Counted from the first letter of the stretch, positions 35,141-43,830 are shown. The stretch is 48,324 nt of DNA from Nitrospira sp. (GCA_005116955.1 SWDI01000005.1:523895-572218), one strand, 5' to 3'. The notes: generated by a model from the letters alone, not told the origin. Made by a program: numbers and translations.

Positions 35141-35371
35141 ATGGAACGAATCGTCAATCTGCATATCGAAAAGCTTCCTGAAGGGATGTACCTCGCGACT
35201 TCGGACGCCGTACAAGGCCTTGTGGCGCAAGGGCGGACGATTCAAGAAACGATTGACATCGCTCGTGATGTCGCCAAGAAGATTCTGGAAGCCAAGCAGG
35301 AGCGTGAAGGAGAACCCCCGCTTCCACCTGCTCGCGATAAATTCGATTACCCTCTCATCGTCAATGCCTAA
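35141..35371 (+). CDS. hicB: HicB-type antitoxin
   Basis: The 76-residue product has the degraded RNase H-like HicB fold: an initial strand VNLHIEKLPEGMYLATS, then VQGLVAQGRTIQETIDIARDVAKKILE, the usual helix after the GLxAxGxT turn. It has no separate DNA-binding domain, so it belongs to the short HicB class. It should bind and block HicA. Its stop overlaps the hicA start by one base. The frame extends upstream, but the ATG at 35141 gives the family-typical N-terminus. Antitoxin-first order suits stable co-expression. Confidence 0.8.
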   Translation: MERIVNLHIEKLPEGMYLATSDAVQGLVAQGRTIQETIDIARDVAKKILEAKQEREGEPPLPPARDKFDYPLIVNA

Positions 35372-35595
35372 TGGGACGATTGGCTGGGTTTCGGTATCGT
35401 GAAATCGTTCAGCGACTAAAAGCACTAGGATTTCAATTCGATCGACAGGCTGCCGGTAGTCATGAAATCTGGTTCAACTCTTCCACTCGCCGATACACAA
35501 CCATCCCCAATCATCCAGGCGATATGCCCGAAGGCACGCTTCGCGCCATACTCAAACAGGCCGGAGTGACTCCGGAGCAATTTATGGACGCCTAA
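35371..35595 (+). CDS. hicA: HicA-type toxin (mRNA interferase)
   Basis: This 74-residue protein is a typical HicA: YREIVQRLKALGFQFDRQAAGSHEIWFN, then TTIPNHPGDMPEGTLRAILKQAGVT. It has the active-site histidine in GSHEIW. HicA cleaves mRNA and arrests growth until neutralised by HicB. It is complete and has no obvious damaging change. The one-base overlap with hicB gives tight translational coupling. A relic of a second hicA lies 650 bases upstream. Confidence 0.85.
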   Translation: MGRLAGFRYREIVQRLKALGFQFDRQAAGSHEIWFNSSTRRYTTIPNHPGDMPEGTLRAILKQAGVTPEQFMDA

Positions 35596-35670
35596 ATTTG
35601 TGAGAGCCCATTGGGGAAGCGAGGGTTCCCCGTCATATGCGCAGGCTAGCTATGCACGCTGCGTCTCGGG

Positions 35671-36507
35671 CTATTCCTGCATCCATTCAATCACGGCGAT
35701 CTCAGGCCGGCAGTTCAGGCGAAAGGGGAGGAATGACCAGCCCAAGCCTCGGTTGACATACAGCCTATGCCGACCGGATTCGTGCCAGCCGGCCACACGG
35801 CCATTGCACCCGGGAGGAAGCCAGAAAGTGGGGATTCCCGGCACTTGCCACTGCCCTCCATGGCTGTGTCCGCAGAGGATTAGGTCAATGGTATGATGAT
35901 CTTCCACATAGTCGAGGATGTTGGGGGCATGGGCGAGCAGCAAGGTAAAGCGTGACTCGGCGCGGGGTGGGACGCATCGAAGATCGGCACGGTGAAGCGA
36001 TGGGTCATCGACACCGACAATCGCGAGTTCTCCTTTTCCCGTTGACACGATGGCGCTTTGATTCACCAGCAGCGTGATCTTGTATCGATCGGCCAGTTCG
36101 GCATATTGTGCCACCGGTACACCGCTATAGTGGTCATGATTGCCCAACGTCATGTAGATGGGGGCTATGGCGCGTAGCTGTTCGAGAAATCGAAAGAGAT
36201 GAGGGAGTCCTTCGGGAACGTTGAGCAGGTCCCCGGTGATGAAAATCCAATCAGGATGAAGCTCCCTCACAGTATCGACGATGCGATCGTGACGTGGGCA
36301 ATATCGGTCAATATGCAGGTCGGTGATATGGACGGCACGACCAGCCAGGACACCATGCACCTGCGTGTACCGCGTCACCTCATGCTCTGCAAGGCCGAAT
36401 TCCCAGTCGGGGATGAGGCTGAATAGTTGGTAGAGGGGATAGCCGAGACAGTAGCCAATAGAGGCTCGCGCGCGATCAGGCCATGACACCGTCCGCCGCC
36501 GGCTCAT
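35671..36507 (-). CDS. Calcineurin-like metallophosphoesterase (YkuE/LpxH-like, membrane-associated)
   Basis: The 278-residue protein has all five metallophosphatase blocks: ITDLHIDRY, FITGDLLN, TLGNHDHY, LLLAHAPN and CGHSHGGQ. The N-terminal 30 residues include a hydrophobic patch (YCLGYPLYQLFSLI) that may bind it to the membrane, as in YkuE-like enzymes. The substrate is unknown; lipid phosphates or cyclic nucleotides are typical. It ends opposite hicA with 75 bases between. A relic of a paralogue's last 28 codons is at 34832-34915. Confidence 0.87.
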   Translation of the reverse strand: MSRRRTVSWPDRARASIGYCLGYPLYQLFSLIPDWEFGLAEHEVTRYTQVHGVLAGRAVHITDLHIDRYCPRHDRIVDTVRELHPDWIFITGDLLNVPEGLPHLFRFLEQLRAIAPIYMTLGNHDHYSGVPVAQYAELADRYKITLLVNQSAIVSTGKGELAIVGVDDPSLHRADLRCVPPRAESRFTLLLAHAPNILDYVEDHHTIDLILCGHSHGGQWQVPGIPTFWLPPGCNGRVAGWHESGRHRLYVNRGLGWSFLPFRLNCRPEIAVIEWMQE

Positions 36508-36582
36508 TCCATAACCTGTCTCTTATCTGATCGTTTCCACATGGACCAGAAAAGTATACCATGGGCTTATGTTTCACCAGAT

Positions 36583-36610
36583 TTGACAACACATTTGCAC
36601 CATTCATAGT
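36583..36610 (+). promoter_or_regulatory. Likely sigma70-type promoter of truD
   Basis: TTGACA (6/6) and CATAGT (4/6) are separated by 16 bases. The predicted start point lies about 15 bases before the truD GTG at 36632, with an AAGGA ribosome binding site between them. Confidence 0.45.
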
Positions 36611-36631
36611 CAGTCCAACGAAGGAATACTT

Positions 36632-37678
36632 GTGACGCAACCAATCGACCCCTTCCTCACTAGGGATGTGCCTGGAATCGGTGGACAAATCCGCGCCGTG
36701 CCCGAAGACTTTCAGGTCGAGGAACGGCCGCTCTACCTTCCTTGCGGGGAAGGTGAACATCTGTACATCACGATCACTAAGCGAGGCCTCTCCACGCCGG
36801 ATCTTGTTCGCCGACTTTCCTCTACTTTGGGTGTGAGAGCTCAAGCCATCGGGGTCGCCGGCTTGAAGGATGCCCGAGCCGTCACCACTCAGATGGTGTC
36901 ACTGCAAGGAGTCACACCGGAACAGGTATCTGGCCTCAAGACCGATGACTCAATCTTGAGTCTTCAGATCCTCGGACGCCATCGTAATCGGTTACGAACC
37001 GGTCATCACTCTGGCAATCACTTCCGTTTAGTCGTCCGTAATATCACCGGTCACGCGGCTGAAGCCGTGCAGGCCGTTCTTCAACAGTTGAGCACACGCG
37101 GCGTGCCCAACTACTTTGGCCCTCAGCGTCAAGGAAAGCGGGGCGATAACTACGAGGTAGGCGCCGCACTCCTCCACGATGCGCGCCGGCGAGAAAAGAT
37201 GAACCGTTCCCAGCGCATCTGGTACCTCAACACCTATCAGTCGTTTTTGTTCAATCGCATCCTCGCCCGGCGCATCGATCAGATCGATCGCCTGTTCGTC
37301 GGTGATTGGGCGACAAAACTGGAGAATGGCGCCTGTTTTCAGGTTGAGAATGCTGAAAGCGAACAGCCGCGCGCAGATCGTTTTGAGATCAGTCCAACCG
37401 GCATCCTCTTCGGCTCACGCGTGTCCTGGGCGGGTGGCGAGCCTGGTGGAATCGAAGAAGCTGTCATTGCCGAAGCAGGCACAAGTAAAGAGAGTCTCGT
37501 CGCCGCCGCGAAAGCTTGTGGATTCCGTGGCGAACGCAGAGCGCTCCGCATCCCCCTCACTAAACTTGAATGGTCACTCAGCGGTGATGTTCTTACCCTA
37601 TCTTTCAGTCTCCCTCCCGGCGCCTACGCCACGAGCGTACTCCGAGAACTGATGAAAATATCCCCCACGAACGCGTAG
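36632..37678 (+). CDS. truD: tRNA pseudouridine(13) synthase TruD
   Basis: TruD isomerises U13 of some tRNAs, notably tRNA-Glu, to pseudouridine. The 348-residue protein has PEDFQVEERPLYLPCGEGEHLY, the active site GLKDARAVT with catalytic D80, GHHSGNHFRLVVRNI, and RGVPNYFGPQRQGKRGDNYEVG, plus the insert domain with LENGACFQVENAE. The GTG start has an AAGGA ribosome binding site and a promoter-like pair upstream. It is divergent from the metallophosphatase gene. Confidence 0.94.
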   Translation: MTQPIDPFLTRDVPGIGGQIRAVPEDFQVEERPLYLPCGEGEHLYITITKRGLSTPDLVRRLSSTLGVRAQAIGVAGLKDARAVTTQMVSLQGVTPEQVSGLKTDDSILSLQILGRHRNRLRTGHHSGNHFRLVVRNITGHAAEAVQAVLQQLSTRGVPNYFGPQRQGKRGDNYEVGAALLHDARRREKMNRSQRIWYLNTYQSFLFNRILARRIDQIDRLFVGDWATKLENGACFQVENAESEQPRADRFEISPTGILFGSRVSWAGGEPGGIEEAVIAEAGTSKESLVAAAKACGFRGERRALRIPLTKLEWSLSGDVLTLSFSLPPGAYATSVLRELMKISPTNA

Positions 37679-37745
37679 TTCCTCTCATTTTCTTTCTCCT
37701 GCCATAGTGGGTGGTACTATATGGTCACATCCATTGAGGACGGCT

Positions 37746-38990
37746 GTGAACCACTACCAAGAACGCGTATGCCTTCAAGGCCACATTATTGACTCCCTCG
37801 TGCTCGCTAAGGTGCTCGATCTCATCCTGATGATGGGAGGAACCTTCGACCTGGAGGATGTACACATCGGCAAGACCAGGGAGGAAGCATCTCATGCCCG
37901 TATTCGGATCCAAAGCGCCTCGAAAGCGCTCTTAGACGACATACTCAAAGCGATTCAACCACACGGCGCCTCGATCGAACGTGAGGCCGACTGTCGCACC
38001 GACACTGCGCCTGCCGACGGAGTGTTACCCGATGACTTCTATGCCACGACGCACCTCCCCACCCAGATCCGGCTCAACGGTCGATGGCTGGACGTCGACC
38101 GAATCGAGATGGATCTCGCGATCGCGGTCACCGAGGCGGGCTCCGTCGCCCAGGCCGTGCCGATGGGTGAAGTTCGTCGTGGGGATCAGATCGTGATCGG
38201 TCGAGAGGGGGTGCGTGTCATTCCCCTCCAGCGGCCACGCGAACGAGACGTCTTTGGATTCATGGAGTCTCAGGTCTCGGCTGAACGGCCCCATGGCCAT
38301 ATCATTGCCGACATCGCAACTCGGATGCGTCAAATGAGAGAGCAACACGGAGAGAGGCGGAGCGACTCACACGTCTTACTGGCCGGTGGACCAGCCATCA
38401 TTCATGCCGGTGGGCGAGAGGCGCTGACCTGGCTGATCGAACAGGGGTTTATTCATATCCTGTTTTGTGGGAATGCGCTGGCTGCGCATGACATGGAAGC
38501 TGATCTCTTCGGCACGTCACTCGGCTACGGACTCACAGCAGGGCGCGCAGTCCCACATGGTCACGAGCACCATTTGCGAACCATCAACCGAATTCGAGCC
38601 ATCGGTGGGATTGAGGCGGCGGTCACGTCGGGAATGATCAAGCAGGGAATCATGGCTGCCTGTGTCCGCCAAGGCGTCCCGGTGGTCATGTCCGGAACGA
38701 TTCGTGACGATGGGCCCTTGCCCGGAGTGATCACGGATTCCGTTCTGGCACAACGCGCGATGCGCACCTTGATCCCCGGCGTTGGGCTGGCTCTTCTTGT
38801 CGCCTCGACGCTCCACTCCGTGGCGACGGGCAATCTTCTTCCGGCAACCGTTCCCACAGTCTGTGTCGACGTGAACCCGTCGGTCCCGACCAAGCTGGCC
38901 GACCGCGGGAGCTTTCAGGCGGTCGGCCTCGTCATGGATGCGGCATCGTTTCTGTCGGAACTTGCCAGGCTGTTGGGGAAATCGACATGA
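37746..38990 (+). CDS. Archaeal-type ornithine cyclodeaminase (TIGR00300 / LOR-SDH-like)
   Basis: The 414-residue protein belongs to the TIGR00300 family: GHIIDSLVLAKVLDLILMMGG near the start, VHIGKTREEASHARI, and the NAD-domain FCGNALAAHDMEADLFGTSLGYGL. Archaeal members convert ornithine to proline and ammonia; the same domain forms the C-terminal half of cyanobacterial AgrE/ArgZ. I prefer the GTG at 37746, preceded by GAGGACG, over the first codon of the open frame at 37707. TACTAT at 37713-37718 is a possible -10 element. Its stop overlaps the next gene by four bases, and that gene matches the other half of AgrE. Confidence 0.8.
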   Translation: MNHYQERVCLQGHIIDSLVLAKVLDLILMMGGTFDLEDVHIGKTREEASHARIRIQSASKALLDDILKAIQPHGASIEREADCRTDTAPADGVLPDDFYATTHLPTQIRLNGRWLDVDRIEMDLAIAVTEAGSVAQAVPMGEVRRGDQIVIGREGVRVIPLQRPRERDVFGFMESQVSAERPHGHIIADIATRMRQMREQHGERRSDSHVLLAGGPAIIHAGGREALTWLIEQGFIHILFCGNALAAHDMEADLFGTSLGYGLTAGRAVPHGHEHHLRTINRIRAIGGIEAAVTSGMIKQGIMAACVRQGVPVVMSGTIRDDGPLPGVITDSVLAQRAMRTLIPGVGLALLVASTLHSVATGNLLPATVPTVCVDVNPSVPTKLADRGSFQAVGLVMDAASFLSELARLLGKST

Positions 38991-39787
38991 GCCGCCTCCT
39001 CGTCTGTCCCCCGGATTTTTTTAGGATTGCGTATGAGATCAATCCCTGGATGCGGCGTACCAATCGCGTCGATCACCGACGGGCGGTGCGACAGTGGCAT
39101 GAATTGATGCGCGTCCTTGGAAAAGACGTGGGCGTCGTGCTTGAACAAATGACTCCCATTCCTGGATTGCCTGACCTCGTATTTACGGCCAATGCCGGTA
39201 TCGTGGTTGGACGAACCGCCGTCGTGAGTCGCTTCCGGTACCCTGAGCGTCAACCTGAAGAGGCTCATTTTGAAGCGTGGTTCCGTGGACAGGGCTATGA
39301 CGTGGTCACAGTAGAACAAGAGCTGTTTTTTGAGGGAGCAGGCGATCTCCTGGGTTTTTCAGAATACTGGTTCGGTGGCTATCGACAACGATCGGATATC
39401 CGCGTCTTCCCGATCCTTAGTGAGCGTTTTCACCGAGAAATCATTCCCCTCGAACTTGTCGACAGCCGCTTCTATCATCTGGATACCTGCCTCTGTTCCT
39501 TGAGCGGCGGCGAGCTCCTCTATTTCCCCGCGGCATTCGATGTCTATGGCCAGGCAGCGATTGCCGAACGTGTTCCTGACAAGCTCCGTCTCCCCGTCCC
39601 AGAAGATGAAGCCTTGCGCTTCGCCTGCAATGCCGTCTGTGTCGGGAAACATGTCGTTCTCCCTACGGGATGTCCCACCACTCAAACCTGGCTCCGTATG
39701 CGAGGATATCAAACCCACCAGGTTCAGCTCGATGAGTTCATGAAATCCGGTGGGTCGGCCAAGTGTCTCACACTCGCATTGGACTGA
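38987..39787 (+). CDS. Arginine dihydrolase-like guanidine-modifying enzyme
   Basis: This 266-residue protein has the amidinotransferase/deiminase fold with LLVCPPDFFRIAYEINPWM, LPDLVFTANAGIV (N69), FFEGAGDLLGF, FYHLDTCLCSLSGG and the nucleophile C260 in GGSAKCLTLALD. These match the N-terminal domain of cyanobacterial arginine dihydrolase (ArgZ/AgrE). That domain turns arginine into ornithine, CO2 and two ammonia using an active-site Cys and an Asn at the place of N69; the residue match is my alignment. It is coupled by ATGA overlap to an ornithine cyclodeaminase. Dimethylarginase or arginine deiminase activity is the alternative. Confidence 0.82.
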   Translation: MSRLLVCPPDFFRIAYEINPWMRRTNRVDHRRAVRQWHELMRVLGKDVGVVLEQMTPIPGLPDLVFTANAGIVVGRTAVVSRFRYPERQPEEAHFEAWFRGQGYDVVTVEQELFFEGAGDLLGFSEYWFGGYRQRSDIRVFPILSERFHREIIPLELVDSRFYHLDTCLCSLSGGELLYFPAAFDVYGQAAIAERVPDKLRLPVPEDEALRFACNAVCVGKHVVLPTGCPTTQTWLRMRGYQTHQVQLDEFMKSGGSAKCLTLALD

Positions 39788-39791
39788 GAAA

Positions 39792-39841
39792 CGTCATTGG
39801 TCAATCGATGAACGGACACGAATTGATTCTGATCAATGACG
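39792..39841. terminator. Hairpin between convergent genes
   Basis: CGTCATTGGTC at 39792-39802 pairs with GATCAATGACG at 39831-39841, ten of eleven positions with one G-T pair. It lies directly after the dihydrolase stop and before the zinc-ribbon stop. No T-run follows, so the terminator role is only suggested. Confidence 0.35.
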
Positions 39842-39857
39842 AATGACTATTGCCCAA

Positions 39858-40217
39858 TCACTTTGTTCTGAACAGAAACGCTCCATACATGCCGGCAATC
39901 GCGATCGTAACAAGCTCAATGGTCAGGAGCATGCGACTCACAACAGCGTCCGGAGTTGGTGGAGAGAGAATGAAATACATGCCGAGAAACTCCGGGGTCT
40001 GCGTCGGCGGTGTCTCCCATGGAGGGAACAAGACAGCCAGAATGAGTACGACAACCATCCCGTAGAGTACCGCGAGATTGAGTTGATCTGGTGCCGAAGT
40101 GTGAGAGCGTTGAGTAGCCGGTCGACTATCCGATCGATCGGCGAGTCGCCGACCGCATTGGATACAAAAGCGGTTTATCTCCGGTTGTGACCGGCTGCAG
40201 GCAGGACAGACTTGCAT
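39858..40217 (-). CDS. Zinc-ribbon membrane protein
   Basis: With the ATG at 40217 the protein has 119 residues. It starts with a zinc ribbon, MQVCPACSR and FCIQCGRRL, has a Ser/Arg-rich linker and then two transmembrane helices (about 50-66 and 95-115) around a PPWETPPTQTPE loop. Such small zinc-ribbon membrane proteins are common but of unknown role. A GTG at 40241 is possible, but the ribbon usually begins at the N-terminus. It converges on the dihydrolase gene. Confidence 0.7.
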   Translation of the reverse strand: MQVCPACSRSQPEINRFCIQCGRRLADRSDSRPATQRSHTSAPDQLNLAVLYGMVVVLILAVLFPPWETPPTQTPEFLGMYFILSPPTPDAVVSRMLLTIELVTIAIAGMYGAFLFRTK

Positions 40218-40289
40218 CCTTGAGTATTCCCTGTACGCCACCTACATACATGGAAATGTCCTAAAGATGCCAGAGGGAGAGCTGACACG

Positions 40290-41060
40290 CTAGAAGTGGT
40301 AATTGACTCCGAAGGAAAAGATGACCGGATTATAGATGGCTGTAAATCCAAAGGCTCCTGCGTCGTTGGCGTCAAAATTGAAAGTCGTGTAGTTATATTT
40401 GACTTCTCCGAATCCAGAGATGTGTCGTGTAAAAAAGTACTCGCTACCCAGCTTGACGTTCAGACCTACCCTGGTTGAACTCTGCGTCCCTTCAAATCCT
40501 GATACTATGGTTTTGACTCGGGCCATAAATATTCCAGGACCAATCCCAACATAGGGTTGAAACCTTGTCTTGTGATACCGCAACATGAGATTAAATGGAG
40601 CAACCGTAATAATTTGAAAAAGATCGCCAGAAAGACCACTTGTTGTAACTCCGCCAGGTATCTGACCGACGCCGTTCAAGATCGATCCAGGAATAAAGCT
40701 GAATCTTGTCGATTGTTGCTCAATGTGAGGAGTCGTATAGTAGCCTTCCAGTTCCAGACCTAGCCATGGCACTTGCGGAAAGTAATACCCGATTTTCCCG
40801 CCTAGTACTGGGGAGCTGGCCAGATCACGACCTGACATCGATCCAGGAGGAGTGAGCGTGGATCCTGGAGGGCCACCAAGATCGGTCAGATCGACTCTGG
40901 TGAGCTTGTTGTTGTCGCCGAACAATGTGGTACCGATTTGGCCTCCAACGTACACTTCTGAATAGGCATTCGGTATGGTCAGAACCGATGTCAGAGACGC
41001 GTGCAACAATGTCGCAGTGAAGATCCATTTGTAAACCCACGCAAGACATCGTTGTTTCAT
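40290..41060 (-). CDS. Outer-membrane beta-barrel protein (OmpA/OmpW-like porin family)
   Basis: The 256-residue protein has a signal peptide (to about residue 33, ending NAYS), then alternating strands such as VYVGGQIGTTLFG, GKIGYYFPQVPWLGLELEGYY, LMLRYHKTRFQPYVGIGPGIF and EVKYNYTTFNFD. It ends in the terminal aromatic of outer-membrane barrels (NYHF). About eight strands are expected. It is probably a small structural or porin-like protein. Starting at the ATG 41060 removes an unlikely upstream GTG/ATG pair. Codon usage is slightly more A/T-rich than that of its neighbours. Confidence 0.8.
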   Translation of the reverse strand: MKQRCLAWVYKWIFTATLLHASLTSVLTIPNAYSEVYVGGQIGTTLFGDNNKLTRVDLTDLGGPPGSTLTPPGSMSGRDLASSPVLGGKIGYYFPQVPWLGLELEGYYTTPHIEQQSTRFSFIPGSILNGVGQIPGGVTTSGLSGDLFQIITVAPFNLMLRYHKTRFQPYVGIGPGIFMARVKTIVSGFEGTQSSTRVGLNVKLGSEYFFTRHISGFGEVKYNYTTFNFDANDAGAFGFTAIYNPVIFSFGVNYHF

Positions 41061-41229
41061 GAGAACCACTCCGGATTGCCCAGCTCCAACTCTGTCAGGG
41101 ACTGGATGATCGCACAGTCCTTTTTTAGACGCTCACAAGAAGGCTCAGCAAACTACATGCCACCCACGGTCGCATCTTCGTTGGAGAATAGGGCATGAGC
41201 GACACGCTCGTACGCGCCTGCTCCATTCA

Positions 41230-41259
41230 TTGACAGGCTCTTGAGGGCCTTCCTATAAT
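41230..41259 (+). promoter_or_regulatory. Strong sigma70-type promoter of gpsA-larB
   Basis: A perfect TTGACA (41230-41235) and a perfect TATAAT (41254-41259) are separated by 18 bases. The predicted transcript begins near 41266, leaving a leader of about 45 bases before the gpsA ATG at 41311. This is the best promoter match noticed in the window. Confidence 0.75.
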
Positions 41260-41310
41260 TCGCCCTCCTCAATGAGTGGATGATGGTTTTGCCATGAGGC
41301 TGAATCGCTT

Positions 41311-42333
41311 ATGTCGACCACGATGAACAAGATCGGTGTTATTGGAGCCGGAGCCTGGGGCACAGCCTTAGCGAAACATCTGGCCGAGAAGGGTCTGGAG
41401 GTTCGTCTCTGGGCTTATGAACATCTCGTCGTCAACGCCATCAACACCTCTCATGAAAATTCTGTCTTCCTGAAAGACGTCCCTCTTCCATCAAACTTAA
41501 CGGCCACTTCCTCACTGATTGAAACCGTACATGGCTGTGATGGGGTTCTGTTTGCCGTTCCTTCGCACCGAACCCGATCCGTGTTGCATCAGTTGGCACC
41601 CTACATCTCAGAGCCCATCCCGTTCGTGTGCGCAACCAAAGGCATAGAAGAAACCACGGCTAAATTGATGACCCAGGTCATGGAGGACGAGTTGTCGCCG
41701 GCCATGCACCGCTTCCTCATGGTGCTGTCTGGACCCAGTTTCGCCTCCGAATTCAGCATTGGGAAGCCCACGGCCCTGTGCCTGGCTGGCTCCGATGACC
41801 AGCTCGTGCGGCAGTTTCAAAATGCGTTGATAACGCCTGCATTTCGTGTGTACGCCGATACTGATGTCATCGGCGTCCAACTCGGCGGAGCCCTAAAAAA
41901 TGTCATGGCACTCGCTGCCGGTGTGATCGATGGTCTGAACCTCGGACTCAATGCCCGCGCGGCGCTCATGACTCGAGGCCTGGCTGAAATCATCAGGCTC
42001 GGCGTGGCCATGGGAGCCGATCCACGCACGTTTTATGGACTGTCCGGGGTCGGCGATCTGGTCCTGACCTGTACAGGCACACTCAGCCGAAACCATTCGG
42101 TAGGGGTTCGCCTCGGCCAGGGAGAAAAATTGGAGACAATTTTGGCAGGCATGCAGGCTGTCGCTGAAGGCGTTCGGACGGCACGTGCCGCATTAACATT
42201 GGCCCGGCGCCATCAGGTCGATATGCCGATCATACAGGAAATTCATTCCGTCCTGTATGACGATAAATCTTGCAGGAAGGCCGTGACTGATCTAATGGAG
42301 CGGGATGCAAAATCAGAGAAGGGGTGGACATGA
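41311..42333 (+). CDS. gpsA: NAD(P)H-dependent glycerol-3-phosphate dehydrogenase
   Basis: GpsA reduces dihydroxyacetone phosphate to sn-glycerol-3-phosphate for phospholipid synthesis. The 340-residue protein has the nucleotide-binding IGVIGAGAWGTALAKHL, the LFAVPSH strand, VLSGPSFASEF, the catalytic lysine K196 in GGALKNVMALAAG, and GLSGVGDLVLTCTGTLSRN. Length is standard. It follows a near-perfect promoter and overlaps larB by four bases (ATGA), so lipid precursor and cofactor genes share a transcript, probably by chance of operon organisation. Confidence 0.95.
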   Translation: MSTTMNKIGVIGAGAWGTALAKHLAEKGLEVRLWAYEHLVVNAINTSHENSVFLKDVPLPSNLTATSSLIETVHGCDGVLFAVPSHRTRSVLHQLAPYISEPIPFVCATKGIEETTAKLMTQVMEDELSPAMHRFLMVLSGPSFASEFSIGKPTALCLAGSDDQLVRQFQNALITPAFRVYADTDVIGVQLGGALKNVMALAAGVIDGLNLGLNARAALMTRGLAEIIRLGVAMGADPRTFYGLSGVGDLVLTCTGTLSRNHSVGVRLGQGEKLETILAGMQAVAEGVRTARAALTLARRHQVDMPIIQEIHSVLYDDKSCRKAVTDLMERDAKSEKGWT

Positions 42334-43085
42334 ATCCGGAAGGACTCGAACGGCTGTTGCAGCAAGTCCGTCAAGGCGATGCCACGGTAGAACAGGCACT
42401 TCAGCGCCTGCGGTCACTGCCTTTTGAGGATCTGGGCTTTGCCTCAGTCGATCATCATCGGTCATTACGACAAGGGTTCCCCGAGGTCGTCTTGTGTGAA
42501 GGGAAAACCACCGCGCAGATCATCGCCATCGCTCGGGCGCTCATTAAGAAACAAGGCCCGTTTCTTGCCACTCGTGCCAACCCATCGGTTGGGCGAGCCA
42601 TTCGCCGCCTGGATCGGCGAGCACAGTACTATCCCGATGCACGCCTGGTGGCGATTCGCGCTTCCAAGCAGAAACAACATGGGCATGTACTCATAGTGAC
42701 CGCGGGAACGGCGGACGTGCCCGTGGCGGAAGAAGCTCGTGTGACAGCAGAAGTGATGGGCAGCCACGTTGAGCGACTGTACGATGTCGGGGTTGCGGGT
42801 ATCCATCGACTGCTCGGCAAGAGAGATCGGCTGTTCGATGCGAAGGTCGTAATCGTCGCGGCTGGCATGGACGGTGTCCTGCCGAGCGTGGTGGGAGGGT
42901 TGGTCCACTGCCCAGTCATTGCCGTGCCAACCAGCCGAGGCTATGGTGCGAGCTTCGGAGGAGTCGCTGCGCTGTTGACGATGCTCAATTCCTGCGCGGC
43001 GGGTGTAGGCGTGATGAATATCGACAACGGATTCGGCGCGGCCTGCCTCGCACATCGGATCAATATGTTGGGAGTAGCGAAATAG
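42330..43085 (+). CDS. larB: Nickel-pincer cofactor biosynthesis protein LarB
   Basis: LarB carboxylates and hydrolyses nicotinic acid adenine dinucleotide, the first step of the nickel-pincer nucleotide cofactor of lactate racemase and relatives. The 251-residue protein has an N-terminal helical part, VVLCEGKTTAQIIAIARAL, VTAGTADVPVAEEA, and the AIR-carboxylase-like AGMDGVLPSVVGGLVHCPVIAVPTSRGYG. The ATG at 42330 overlaps the gpsA stop; a GTG six bases upstream is less likely given the GAAGGGG ribosome site. LarC is 745 bases downstream, with one convergent gene between. LarE and LarA are not in the window. Confidence 0.9.
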   Translation: MNPEGLERLLQQVRQGDATVEQALQRLRSLPFEDLGFASVDHHRSLRQGFPEVVLCEGKTTAQIIAIARALIKKQGPFLATRANPSVGRAIRRLDRRAQYYPDARLVAIRASKQKQHGHVLIVTAGTADVPVAEEARVTAEVMGSHVERLYDVGVAGIHRLLGKRDRLFDAKVVIVAAGMDGVLPSVVGGLVHCPVIAVPTSRGYGASFGGVAALLTMLNSCAAGVGVMNIDNGFGAACLAHRINMLGVAK

Positions 43086-43108
43086 GCATGGGAGAAACGA
43101 ATGAGCCT

Positions 43109-43654
43109 CTATTTCACTTCCAGTAGGCCTCGCTTCGGCCAGGCGACCATCACGGTGCGTAACCCTTTTTCTCCATTGGCCAACAACTTTGTCCGCACTT
43201 CATACGAATAGATGCCCACCCCGGCGAGTTGCTTTCGGTGATCCTGGCCATCCCACGCAAGTTCGACGGACACCTTCGATCGTCCTGTCTCCCCATCCAC
43301 GGCTGGAGGGACTTGGATGGGCTGTCGATACGTGAGAAACCGAAGCGAGCTCTTCGACGGAGAACTAATGAGCGAGGTCACCTCCAAAATCGTGGATCCA
43401 TCCACTTCTTTCGGAAGCTGGACTGTAACGGAAAACTGGAGAGGCCCGTTGCCCAGAGCATATGGTGTCGGGGCAATGTTAAGGCCGACAATTTTGAGCT
43501 GAGGCTCAGGCCTGGGAACGCGGGGCGGCTTCACTTTCGAGAGGCTCTCTGCTGGGAATACGGCCATCAGAGAAGCACACAGGGTGAGCAACCCGAGCAG
43601 AAGCCTTGTACGATAGAGATGACGTGACGTCTTCAACGAAAACCCTGACCCCAT
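43109..43654 (-). CDS. Unknown secreted protein
   Basis: The 181-residue product has a signal peptide with the hydrophobic stretch LLLGLLTLCASLMAVF, followed by a Pro-rich segment (KPPRVPRPEPQ). The rest is predicted beta-rich, FSVTVQLPKEVDGSTILEVTSLI and KVSVELAWDGQD, resembling an immunoglobulin-like or FlgD-like sandwich; I recognise no family. The ATG at 43654 is chosen because AGGAAAG precedes it and the signal peptide follows. It lies between larB and larC, on the opposite strand. Confidence 0.7.
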   Translation of the reverse strand: MGSGFSLKTSRHLYRTRLLLGLLTLCASLMAVFPAESLSKVKPPRVPRPEPQLKIVGLNIAPTPYALGNGPLQFSVTVQLPKEVDGSTILEVTSLISSPSKSSLRFLTYRQPIQVPPAVDGETGRSKVSVELAWDGQDHRKQLAGVGIYSYEVRTKLLANGEKGLRTVMVAWPKRGLLEVK

Positions 43655-43830
43655 ACTTTCCTGAACGAGCGCAGCGCGTCCACCACGATGCCACTTGACC
43701 GCATTCCTAGGGGGATACCATAGCACCCCTGGGCTGTCAACGAAGCGTCGAGAATGAACCAGCGATTGCCGTTCGTCCACGCCTTCGGTAAGATGTCCGG
43801 TCATTTTGCGCATCGCATGCGAGGAACTGA

